The translations under genes and the position numbers were made by a program. Positions 52,944-61,403 of a stretch of DNA of 64,000 nucleotides are shown one piece after another. Location: positions 1 to 64,000 of the forward strand of contig CADEGH010000025.1 of assembly GCA_902826835.1 (NCBI GenBank). Reading direction: 5' to 3'. Source of the stretch: an uncultured bacterium. Lineage in GTDB: Bacteria; Planctomycetota; GCA-002687715. The notes below the pieces were generated by a model. It had not been told where the DNA came from and searched no databases. It saw nothing but the letters and a program-made list of their open reading frames with translations. Position 1 is the first letter of the stretch. Each line of letters opens with the position of its first letter.

Positions 52944-55709
52944 ATGACCCTCTCCGCCTCCAAGATTGGCCCTGCGATTTTCACCACCGCTTTGGCCCTC
53001 GGCCTTGCAGCCTCGCTCGTGGCCCAGCCGGTGAACTCCGCCGCGGCCACACTTCTCGTGGGCGGCAGTTCCGGAATGGTGTCGGCTCCGGCTGCCACTC
53101 TTCTCCCGCTGGTCCTCCGGGGTGCCCCCGGTCAGCCGGTGTTTCTGATCGCGGGCGGCGCGGGGGGCAGCCCGCTCGTCGTTCCCGGTCTCGGATCGAT
53201 CGGGCCGGCGCTCCCGTGGACGGTTGTATTGGACGGCCTGACCCCCGGTAATCCGCTCCTCGCGACGTCGTTCTTGGATCCCGTCCTGGGGGAACTGGCG
53301 CTGACCCGCCGGGTCGGCGCCGCTCCCGAGATGATCCAAGCAGCGGTCGGCGATCCTGGCTCCGCCTTCGGACTGAGCCTCACCGCGTGGACGACGATCA
53401 CCCCGACGCCACCATCCCCGGTGCCGAACGCGGTCCCGCGTATTGCCCGCAGCCCCTACCTCGAACGTCCGTCTCCCAATTCCATCCTGCTCACCTTCCG
53501 CTACGCGACGAGCGCGCCGGTCACGGTGGACGTCGGCACGGACGGAGTGACTTGGCCCTCGAGTTTTGCCGGCGTCGGCAACGCCATCGAACATTCGATC
53601 GCGATCAGCGGCCTCGCCGCCGACACAGAATATCGGTACCGGCTCCGCTCGGGAGCGAGCGTGGTGCTCGACGGTCCCGCGCTGCGCTTTCGCACCGCGC
53701 CGAATCCCGGCAGCACGGACCTCATCCGCTTCGCGGCGTTCGGGGATTCCGGCAGCAACGAATCTCCGGAGACGATCCTCGCCACCGCCCTCTACGAGGA
53801 TCCGCGGCCGCTCGATTTGGTACTCCACCTCGGGGACCTCGTCTATCCCGAGGGCCAACTCCAGTATTACGACGACGCGTTTTTCCTCCCGTACCAGGGG
53901 TTGCTGGGCCAGGTCACCTTTTCGACGGTGCCCGGCAATCACGATTACACCACGAGCTCGGGCAGCGCGTACTTCGCGACCTGGCATTCGCCGGAAACGG
54001 TGCCCGGAGTCGAGACCTACTACTCGTTCGATTGGGGGCAGATTCACTTCGCGGCCATCGACTCGGAATTGAGTCTCGTCCCGGGATCTCCGATGTTGAC
54101 GTGGCTCGCGCAGGACCTCGCCCAATCGACGCAGCCGTGGAAACTCGTGTACTTCCACAGTGCGCCCTACAGCGGCGGCACTCACTCCGATGATCTCGAC
54201 GTGCGGGCCCTGGTGGTTCCGATCGTCGAGGCCGCCAACGTCGATCTCGTGCTGACCGGCCACTCCCACGTCATGGAACGCACGTTCCTCTTGCGCAACC
54301 ACGGCATCGTGCAGAGCCACGTACGGGATTACGACAAGTCCCAGGGGCAATTGGGCACGCTTTATTGTGTGTCGGGGGCGGGTGGCGGACACGCCGGTTA
54401 TTTGGACACCAATCCCAACCATCCGCTGATGGCCTGGCAGCTCGGTGGCACCAAGGGAGTGCTGCTGTTGGAAGTGAAGGGTGGGTTGCTGCGCGGCCGC
54501 TATGTGGATCCCACGGGCGCCGAACTCGATCGATTCAGTTTGCGCAAGAGTGCCGATCAAGAACCGCCCCGCCTGGTCCGAGCTCGCACCCATTCCACGG
54601 CGTTCGAAGTGGTGCTTTCGTTCGACGAGCCCGTCGAAGACTCCGCACTCGCCACGGGGGCCCTCTCCCTCGGTAACTACCTACTCGACGGAACGGTTCC
54701 TCCGAGTTCCGCGGCGCTGAGTGCGGACGGGCGCGACGTCACGCTCCGTTTTCCGTCGCTCCGTCACCTCGAGAACCACACCATCCTCGGGATGAACGTG
54801 CGGGACCTCGCGCAAAACCCCATGGCGGCCACCGTCCTTCCGGTGGAGGACGACCCTTGGCAGACGATCCTGCCGCGAGGGGCCACCTGGCGCTACCGCG
54901 CGCAGGCCGGAGCGGCGCTTGGTGGATGGCAAACCCGCGACTTCGACGATTCGACGTGGTCGCAGGGCCCGGCTCCGTTGGGCTACGGGGCTCCGACGCT
55001 GAATATCGCGACGCCCCTGCTCGTGCAGGGCATCGTGGCGACCGCCTATTGCCGCCACGAGTTCCATATCGATGATCCGGCCGAAGTCACCGACTTCCGA
55101 TTGCGGCTCAACTACGACGACGGCTGTGTCGTGTTCCTGAACGGAGTCGAGATCGCGCGGAGGGGAGTGCCCATCGGTCAAGCGTCCGGAACGCTCGCGC
55201 GGGGCCACGAATCGGGGACCTTCGAGCCCTTCACGCTGACCAACGCCCGGCGCTACCTCGGGCCGGGGCGCAACGTGCTCGCGGTCGAAGTCCACAACAC
55301 CACCCTCACGAGCAGCGACCTCGTCTGGGACGGTGAAGTGCAGATTCGCGGGCCCAGGCCGCCGATCCGGATCTACGTGAATGGGGCGAAGGGCGACGAT
55401 GCGGTCTCTCTGGCCGCGGTCTCGGTGGCGACGCCGCTGGATTTTGTCGTCGAAACGAGCCCCAATCTGCCAGTGGCCCCGCTCCACCTTCTGGTCTCGC
55501 TCGCGATCGAGGGGCGGCAGGGGCTGTTGCCGCTCCTGACACCGCCTGCCTCGACGCTCACCGTCGGCCTTCCCGATACCCAGGGCCGCGTGGCGTGGTC
55601 CTTGCCACCGCTGCCACCGGCTTTGGTGGGATTCGAGGTCTTTGTGCAGGCGGTGAGCGGAGCGTCGCCGCATCCGAGCGCGGCGTGGAGACTCGCCTTC
55701 GCACCCTGA
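52944..55709 (+). CDS. Secreted purple-acid-phosphatase-like metallophosphoesterase
   Basis: A 921-residue exported protein. A signal peptide (FTTALALGLAASLVAQP) is followed by a secreted N-terminal module, then an Fn3-like domain (about 160-255). The metallophosphoesterase core carries FAAFGDSGSNES, LVLHLGDLVYPEG, TVPGNHDYTT, VYFHSAPYSGGTHSDD and LTGHSHVMERT, the full dinuclear metal set. After about 530 comes an Ig-like CopC-type segment, then a galactose-binding/jelly-roll domain (WQTRDFDDSTWSQGPAPLGYG), and finally a tail similar to other secreted proteins here. It probably releases phosphate from extracellular esters; the substrate is inferred. Confidence 0.85.
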   Translation: MTLSASKIGPAIFTTALALGLAASLVAQPVNSAAATLLVGGSSGMVSAPAATLLPLVLRGAPGQPVFLIAGGAGGSPLVVPGLGSIGPALPWTVVLDGLTPGNPLLATSFLDPVLGELALTRRVGAAPEMIQAAVGDPGSAFGLSLTAWTTITPTPPSPVPNAVPRIARSPYLERPSPNSILLTFRYATSAPVTVDVGTDGVTWPSSFAGVGNAIEHSIAISGLAADTEYRYRLRSGASVVLDGPALRFRTAPNPGSTDLIRFAAFGDSGSNESPETILATALYEDPRPLDLVLHLGDLVYPEGQLQYYDDAFFLPYQGLLGQVTFSTVPGNHDYTTSSGSAYFATWHSPETVPGVETYYSFDWGQIHFAAIDSELSLVPGSPMLTWLAQDLAQSTQPWKLVYFHSAPYSGGTHSDDLDVRALVVPIVEAANVDLVLTGHSHVMERTFLLRNHGIVQSHVRDYDKSQGQLGTLYCVSGAGGGHAGYLDTNPNHPLMAWQLGGTKGVLLLEVKGGLLRGRYVDPTGAELDRFSLRKSADQEPPRLVRARTHSTAFEVVLSFDEPVEDSALATGALSLGNYLLDGTVPPSSAALSADGRDVTLRFPSLRHLENHTILGMNVRDLAQNPMAATVLPVEDDPWQTILPRGATWRYRAQAGAALGGWQTRDFDDSTWSQGPAPLGYGAPTLNIATPLLVQGIVATAYCRHEFHIDDPAEVTDFRLRLNYDDGCVVFLNGVEIARRGVPIGQASGTLARGHESGTFEPFTLTNARRYLGPGRNVLAVEVHNTTLTSSDLVWDGEVQIRGPRPPIRIYVNGAKGDDAVSLAAVSVATPLDFVVETSPNLPVAPLHLLVSLAIEGRQGLLPLLTPPASTLTVGLPDTQGRVAWSLPPLPPALVGFEVFVQAVSGASPHPSAAWRLAFAP

Positions 55710-55721
55710 GCGAGTCGGCGG

Positions 55722-56882
55722 TCAATCCGCGCGGCGGATGTTGATGAGCGTGATTTCGGGGGGGCAGCCGACCCGCATGGGAATGCCCCAGTACCCAGTG
55801 CCACGGCTGACGTAGATCTGGGTCCTTTGGTGCCAGTGCAGCCCCTGGACATAGGGATTGCCGAGGTAGGCGAGCAGCGTTCCCATCGGCCAAATCTGGC
55901 CGGCGTGGGTGTGTCCGGAGATCTGGAGGTCGATTCCGAGCTTCGCCGCCTCGTGGATTTGTTTCGGCTGATGCGCGAGCAAGATCGAGGGCGTTTCGGG
56001 CCGTCTCCCTTCGAGTGCCCGCGCGAGCGACGGTGCAAACTCCTTGTTCCGTCTCGACCAATCCGGAACGCCGACGAGGTCGAAGGTCTCGGCGCCGTCT
56101 CCGAAGCTCACACGCTCGTTGTGGAGGGTGCGCAGCCCGAGCGAGCGCAGATGGTCGATCCACTCTTCGACTTCGCCCGAGTAGTACTCGTGGTTGCCGG
56201 TGACAAAGAAGTTCCCGAGGCGCGAACGCAGGCCCCGGAGCGGAGCGATCTCCGACTCGATCTCGTCGACCCGCGCGTCGATGAGGTCGCCGGTGATCGC
56301 GATCAAGTCGGGGGAGGTCCCATTGGTGAGCTCGACAACGGCTTCGACGTACTCCCGGCCGAGAATGTGGCTCACGTGCACATCGGTGAGCTGCGCGATG
56401 CGGAGGCCCTCGAAGGCGGCGGGCCAGTTGCGGATGCGGACTTGGACCTCCTCGACCGCGAGTCCGTACCGCGCGTTTTGGACGCCAGTGGCGGTGATGG
56501 CGCCGGTCCCGAGTGCCGCGGTGGACCCGGCAACGCGCGCCAAGAATCGCCGCCGTTCGGGATCGGCGGCACCACCTGCGCCCGTCTGCCGGCCACGCAC
56601 CCGGAGCAGCGCATCGAGGACGAGGCCCAAGATCAGGAGGTAGGAGAAGGGGATGATCCAAAAGAAGGGGAGATAGAAGCCGAGACCGAGGGAGCGGCGA
56701 GGGAGGAGCGCGGACGCCATCAGCAGCAGAGGAAAGGCCGCTGCCCCGAGCGTGAGGATCAGTTTGACCGCGGTCGCGACTCCGCGTGGAAGTTCGGCGC
56801 GCCGACCGAGGCGGCGCCAGAGCCACCAATGCAAACCCGCGATCGCGGCGCCCACCAGGGCGAAGACCAAGAATCGGACCAT
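55722..56882 (-). CDS. Membrane-anchored metallophosphoesterase (YkuE-like)
   Basis: A 386-residue protein with N-terminal helices (FLVFALVGAAIAGLHWWLW, VKLILTLGAAAFPLLLMASAL, FFWIIPFSYLLILGLVLDALL). An RRRFLARVAGSTAALGTGA stretch resembles an internal Tat motif. The catalytic domain is IAQLTDVHVSHIL, LIAITGDLIDARV, FFVTGNHEYYSG, ILLAHQPKQIHEA and LQISGHTHAGQIWP. The ATG at 56882 starts 16 nt after the kinase stop, so it belongs to the sigma-kinase operon. Relatives act on phospholipid or UDP-sugar-linked substrates; the exact one is unknown here. Confidence 0.88.
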   Translation of the reverse strand: MVRFLVFALVGAAIAGLHWWLWRRLGRRAELPRGVATAVKLILTLGAAAFPLLLMASALLPRRSLGLGFYLPFFWIIPFSYLLILGLVLDALLRVRGRQTGAGGAADPERRRFLARVAGSTAALGTGAITATGVQNARYGLAVEEVQVRIRNWPAAFEGLRIAQLTDVHVSHILGREYVEAVVELTNGTSPDLIAITGDLIDARVDEIESEIAPLRGLRSRLGNFFVTGNHEYYSGEVEEWIDHLRSLGLRTLHNERVSFGDGAETFDLVGVPDWSRRNKEFAPSLARALEGRRPETPSILLAHQPKQIHEAAKLGIDLQISGHTHAGQIWPMGTLLAYLGNPYVQGLHWHQRTQIYVSRGTGYWGIPMRVGCPPEITLINIRRAD

Positions 56883-56898
56883 TCCCGAGCTTAGCCAA

Positions 56899-59800
56899 CT
56901 ACGGCCGGGTGGCGAGGCTTTGGCGCAACGTCGTGAAGAAGGTGGCCCCGCCACTCGGTTCGTCGTGGCGAAGGGACGCGAAAGCGGGGTGCCGGAGCCA
57001 AAACTCGCGTCGGCGGCGCGCCGACTCCGCATCGAAACCGGGGGCGGAGAGTCGTTGGCTTTCGAGTTGGAGTTCGGCGAGGGCTTTTTCGTGACAATGC
57101 CGCCGATCGGAATCTTCCGGGCTCTGCTGCGCCGCGAGTGCCCAGGCCTCCGCCGAGGCTTCGAAGCCTCGCTCGAGAAGCTTGGGGGCGAGCATGCGGG
57201 CCGTTTCCCACGTCTCGGCTTCCTCCCTCGCCCGGCCGTGGTCCCGCAGCCAACGCAAGAGGGCGCTCCAGGTGAGAGCGTCTGTGACCACTTCGGCCGC
57301 GCGCTCGAGATCGACCGCCAACCCGGCCGAGCGAGCCGAAATCCGAATACAATCGGCGATGGCGCCGTTGAGCTTCTCGCGATTCAAGGAGGGTTCGTCG
57401 GCAGGGGCGAGAGTGATCGCACGCTGAAGTTCGTGGGCGGCGCGTTCGGATCGGAAGTGCTTGCCGAGAAAGGTGCCGTAGAGATAGGCCGCTTCGAATC
57501 TGGATGGAGCCAAGTTCCTGGCGGTGAACAGGAGGTGCTCGGCTTCCGCCAGTTCGCCGCGCTCCCCGCTCAACAGTCCGAGGGCCATGTGCGCCTCGTA
57601 GTTGACTGTGTTGAGGATGCCCCGGAGAAGCCGCTCTCCTTCGGCCGTCTCTTTGTTCCGGACGAGCAGGACGCCAAGGACACATTTTGCAGGAAAAAAC
57701 TTCGGGTCTTGTGCGAGAACGCGGCGGAAGCACGCGATGGCACGCTCCAGATCACCCTCCGTGCGCGCGAAGAGCCCTCGAAAGTAGAGGAAGTGGAGGT
57801 CGTCGGGCATGATCGCTTCGAGCTGGTCGAACCACTTTTTCGCGCCTACTTTGTCGCCACTTCGATCCAAGAAGTTGCCGACGCAAGCGCGCAGGTAGGT
57901 GCTGTCCGGCCGCAGGGCGCAGGCGGCCATGAGGTAGCGGACCCCCTCCGCAAATCCCGAGGGATCATTCAATTCCGCCCACGCGTAGACGAGGCTGCCG
58001 ATCGCTTCCCCGGAATCCGGATGGAGGACGAGGGCCCGCTTCAAGAAATCGATGCTCTTTCCCGGCGCCTTTGCGGTGAGCAGCCAGTCTCCGACGAAGA
58101 CCAGATGGGTGATCGGGACGGACCGCATGTCGAGTTTGTCGGCGGCGTCTTGGGCCGCGGCATCATCGCGGTTCCCGATCAACTTGAACACGTGTCGCAG
58201 TTCGGGGGAGTCGATCATGGTCCCCGCGATGTTCAGGAGGTAGGCCCCATCGCGCGCATGTCGCTTGGCCGGAACCGAGAGTCGCACCCGAGACCAGTCG
58301 AGCAGGGCATTCAGCAAGCGATCTCGAATGGGGGACTGCTCGATGCGAGCGCGGACCTCGTCGGCCGGAATTCGATCGACGTCGATACCGAATCGCCCGA
58401 AGGCATCCGCGTAGGCCTGATCATCATCGCCGTAGCGACGGACGTCGGCGTACCACGACCGGATGCGATCCAACTCGGCGACCATCGTGAGGTCGCGTTG
58501 GTGGGAGGCTTCCCGGGCGAGGGCGGCGTCGAGTCCGGCTCGGATCTGCCTCGTGAGAGCTTCGCCTTCGTCGCGAAGCTCCGGTCGTACATGGGCCGAA
58601 TTCCAGGGGGAGGCCGCACCGTCCAACCTCGCGGCGGCCGTCCGCCAACGCGCGAGCTCGTCGGTGGTCCGGCTGCGGGCCTCCGTCGCGGCGATGCCCA
58701 ACTGGCGGATGGCCGAGGCGGCAGTCGCATTGGCGAGGTCTTCCCGGGCGCGGCTCTTCTGTTCGCTGATCCACCACGCCCAGGCCCCCGCCAGGGACGC
58801 GATCGTGACCACGGAGAACAGCGTGGTGGTGAGGATGCGGGCGCGGCGTTCGCTCCGCGCGGACGCGGCGGCGGCTAACAGGGCGGTTTCCGCGGCCCGT
58901 CGGGCGGCATCCTGGGCCGCGAGATGAGCGGCGAGGCGGGAAGCGACGATGCCCGCGTGCTCAGGCCGCTCGGCCGGGTCGGTCGCCACACACTCGCGTA
59001 CGAGGGTCAGCAATGCCTCGTCCCAACCTCGGGCTTTCAGCGCGGCGAACTCCTCGGCGGCATGGGCATCCTTGTCCGGCGGCTCGGACGGCGCCTTGAG
59101 CGCGAAGGGTCGCCCCGCGAGCACCTCGAAGATCATGGACCCGAGCGAGTACACGTCGGACCTCGCCGAGTGTCGGCTCGCCTGACCCAGCGCCTGCTCG
59201 GGCGCCATGTAGAGGGGAGTACCGAGAACGGCGCCGGTGCGGGTGGTGTCGGAACCGGAGGGGGAGGACCACGGTTCTGGGCGGCGACCAGGGCGCTCTC
59301 CTTGCCCGAGATCGGATAGGAGTTTGGCGAGGCCGAAGTCCATCACCAACACTTCGCCCAAGGCGCCGAGCATGATGTTCGACGGTTTCAGGTCACGATG
59401 AATGACGGCCTGGGTGTGCGCCGCGGCCACCGCTTCGGCGACCCGCAGCAGGGTGGATAGCAGGGCTGCCCGCTCGGAAACCGCGGAGGGGAGCGTGGCG
59501 AGCCGGGCTTTCAGAGTCTCCCCGCGCACTAGCTTCATCGTGAAATAGGGCTCGCCTTCGTCGGTGACTCCCCGGTCCTAGACCGGCACGATGCCGGGAT
59601 GTTGGAGGGCGCCCGCGATTTTCGCTTCCTCCACGAACCGACGGCAGCGCTCCGGATTGGCTCCGAGTTCGGCCCTCAGGAGTTTGAGAGCCACCTCCCG
59701 ATCGAGTTCACGATCGAGGGCGCGCCAAACCACGCCCATGCCACCCTGGCCGATGATCTCGAGGAGTTCGTAGCGACCGTCAAACTGCTCCGGCCGCGGC

Positions 59801-59913
59801 GCGGTCGCGGGCGACTCGGATTTGCGGAGGCCGCGCCCAAACGCGCGGCGAAGCCCGGGCTCGAGGGGCGTCGGTTCGGAGTGGTCGGCGCGGGTGTTGG
59901 TCGACTCACTCAC
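56899..59913 (-). pseudogene. Ser/Thr protein kinase with repeat-rich C-terminus, interrupted by an amber codon
   Basis: Read through, the gene encodes 1004 residues. The kinase domain shows the Gly loop IGQGGMGVVWRALD, Lys in EVALKLLRAE, VIHRDLKPSNIML, MDFGLAK and YMAPEQALG. A transmembrane helix (FSVVTIASLAGAWAWW) and TPR-like repeats (about 620-780) follow. Codon 112 is TAG (59578-59580), in HPGIVPV-*-DRGVTDEGEPYFTMK, where relatives have Tyr; TAC to TAG is one change. The frame is intact on both sides and coding quality is unchanged, so the event is recent, a sequencing error, or suppressed. The GTG start at 59913 overlaps the sigma-factor stop. Planctomycetes often pair such kinases with ECF sigma factors. 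Confidence 0.8.
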
Positions 59914-60598
59914 CGAGCAGCTCGAGGAGGCTATGGCACTCTTCGTCGATGGCGGCCCCCTCACGCACGCCGTGATATTGGACGACCTCGCGTAGGGCGG
60001 CCTGGAACTCCTTGCGGGCGAGGGCGTACTGCTTGTGGGCGAGTTCGGGAGCTAACTCGACGCGGGGGGCGATGTCCCGAATCGGGAGGTTCTCCTCGAA
60101 GCGCAGGCGGAGGATTTCGATGCGCCGCTCGGCCGCGACTCCGAGAATCCGCGCGCGCTCCGCCATCAGCTCCGACGCACCTTCCATGAGGAGCCCGGCC
60201 CACTCGCGCAGGAAAGTGCGGTCCGGGGTGGCGCTGTCCTCCGCATGGTGATCGGGGTCGCTCCCGAGGCCGCCGCGGCTTGCCTTGGCGTGACGGGCCT
60301 CCATGCGAGCCGCGACGTTGCGGGTGATCCCGTGCAAAAAGGCTCGAAAGCCGCCATCGCGGCGATTTTCGGCGCCCCCGAGTGCCCCACCCTCCTTCAG
60401 GCACTCGAGGAACACCTCCTGCACTCCGTCGCTGAGGTCCGCGAGCCTCGGGGAGCCGCGCCACCTCGCCCCGAAGTAGGCCTCCACGACCGGCTGGTAA
60501 CGGCGAACGAATTGCTCGCGCTCGGCCAAAGACCCCCCGGCGGCCGCTCGAATCTGCGTCCAACAGGTGCTGTCGCTACCCGATTTGGGAGTGGCCAT
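59906..60598 (-). CDS. ECF-type sigma factor paired with Ser/Thr kinase
   Basis: A regulator of about 230 residues. Region 2 reads LADLSDGVQEVFLECLKEGG and FRAFLHGITRNVAARME. Region 4 reads ERRIEILRLRFEENLPIRDIAPRVELAPELAHKQYALARKEF. The ATG at 60598 was chosen for normal length; the frame is open to 60688. The gene overlaps the kinase gene, so sigma, kinase and metallophosphoesterase form one operon. No anti-sigma gene is present; control by phosphorylation is known for such pairs and is inferred here. Confidence 0.85.
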   Translation of the reverse strand: MATPKSGSDSTCWTQIRAAAGGSLAEREQFVRRYQPVVEAYFGARWRGSPRLADLSDGVQEVFLECLKEGGALGGAENRRDGGFRAFLHGITRNVAARMEARHAKASRGGLGSDPDHHAEDSATPDRTFLREWAGLLMEGASELMAERARILGVAAERRIEILRLRFEENLPIRDIAPRVELAPELAHKQYALARKEFQAALREVVQYHGVREGAAIDEECHSLLELLGE

Positions 60599-60724
60599 GG
60601 GGGCACTATAAACCGGGCTCCCTCTCGAGGCCCGGATGCCGGGCCCATTTCGTGATTGGCGAGGCGAACCCCGTGCTTTCGCAACCATGGTAGAATGTCG
60701 GGTAGCCCGGTGAGGGCTTCAGCC

Positions 60725-61087
60725 ATGGTCCAATCACGCCAGATGATTCTCGATTCGTTGATCCGCGCGATGCCGGATCTGCGGGCTCGGTACGGAGTCG
60801 ATAGGTTGGGGCTCTTCGGCTCGTATGCCCGAGAGACTCACACGGAGAACAGTGACGTGGACATTCTCGTCGAGGTCCCACCCACCATCGGTCTGCGGTT
60901 CATGACCCTAGCGCGGGAACTTGAGCGGCTCCTGGGGCGACGAGTCGATCTTGTCTCCCGTCGGGCGATTGACCCCGACAACTGGTCCTACATCTCGCGG
61001 GATCTGATCGATGTCAGGTCGACCTTCTCCGCGAATCGCAGCGGATATGCTCAGTGCCATTCGAAAGATCCTCGCGTACTCGGTTGA
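60725..61087 (+). CDS. mntA: MntA-type nucleotidyltransferase antitoxin
   Basis: A 120-residue minimal nucleotidyltransferase, the antitoxin of a HepT/MntA system that modifies and silences the HEPN toxin. The active site is LGLFGSYARETHTENSDVDILVEV (GSxxR and SDxD), with a third carboxylate expected in RRVDLVSRRAID. The start at 60725 was chosen for family length. Its 3' end overlaps the toxin gene by 77 nt in another frame, more than usual, and the last about 20 residues do not look like the family, so a short frameshift near the end is possible. Confidence 0.8.
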   Translation: MVQSRQMILDSLIRAMPDLRARYGVDRLGLFGSYARETHTENSDVDILVEVPPTIGLRFMTLARELERLLGRRVDLVSRRAIDPDNWSYISRDLIDVRSTFSANRSGYAQCHSKDPRVLG

Positions 61088-61358
61088 CTTTGATCCAAAG
61101 CAGGAATCGGGGGACTGCCGCACGAGGGAAGCAATCCGCTACAATCTGCAAGTCATCGGCGCGGCCGCGGCGCGTCTCCCTGAGCCGACTCGGGCCTTGG
61201 CGCCGGATATTCCGTGGGAAGAAATCGTTGGATTTCGGAACATCCTAGTGCACGAGTACTTTCGGGTCGACTTGGCGCTGGTTTCGCAAGTGATCAGTTC
61301 CGATCCACCTGTGCTTCAGGCCGCACTTCTCGATCTTGCGATCAAGTTGTCGGTGTAA
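61011..61358 (+). CDS. hepT: HepT-like HEPN-domain toxin
   Basis: A 115-residue HEPN RNase-type toxin. The conserved catalytic motif R-N-x-x-x-H-x-Y appears as FRNILVHEYF near residue 77. The helix before it (TREAIRYNLQVIGAAAARL) is typical of HepT. It follows the MntA gene with an overlap; together they form a toxin-antitoxin or anti-phage module between the kinase operon and ppk. Confidence 0.85.
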   Translation: MSGRPSPRIAADMLSAIRKILAYSVDFDPKQESGDCRTREAIRYNLQVIGAAAARLPEPTRALAPDIPWEEIVGFRNILVHEYFRVDLALVSQVISSDPPVLQAALLDLAIKLSV

Positions 61359-61403
61359 CCCACCGTCGGGGACTCTCTGCCACTGGTGGGGCAGTCAACC
61401 GGC

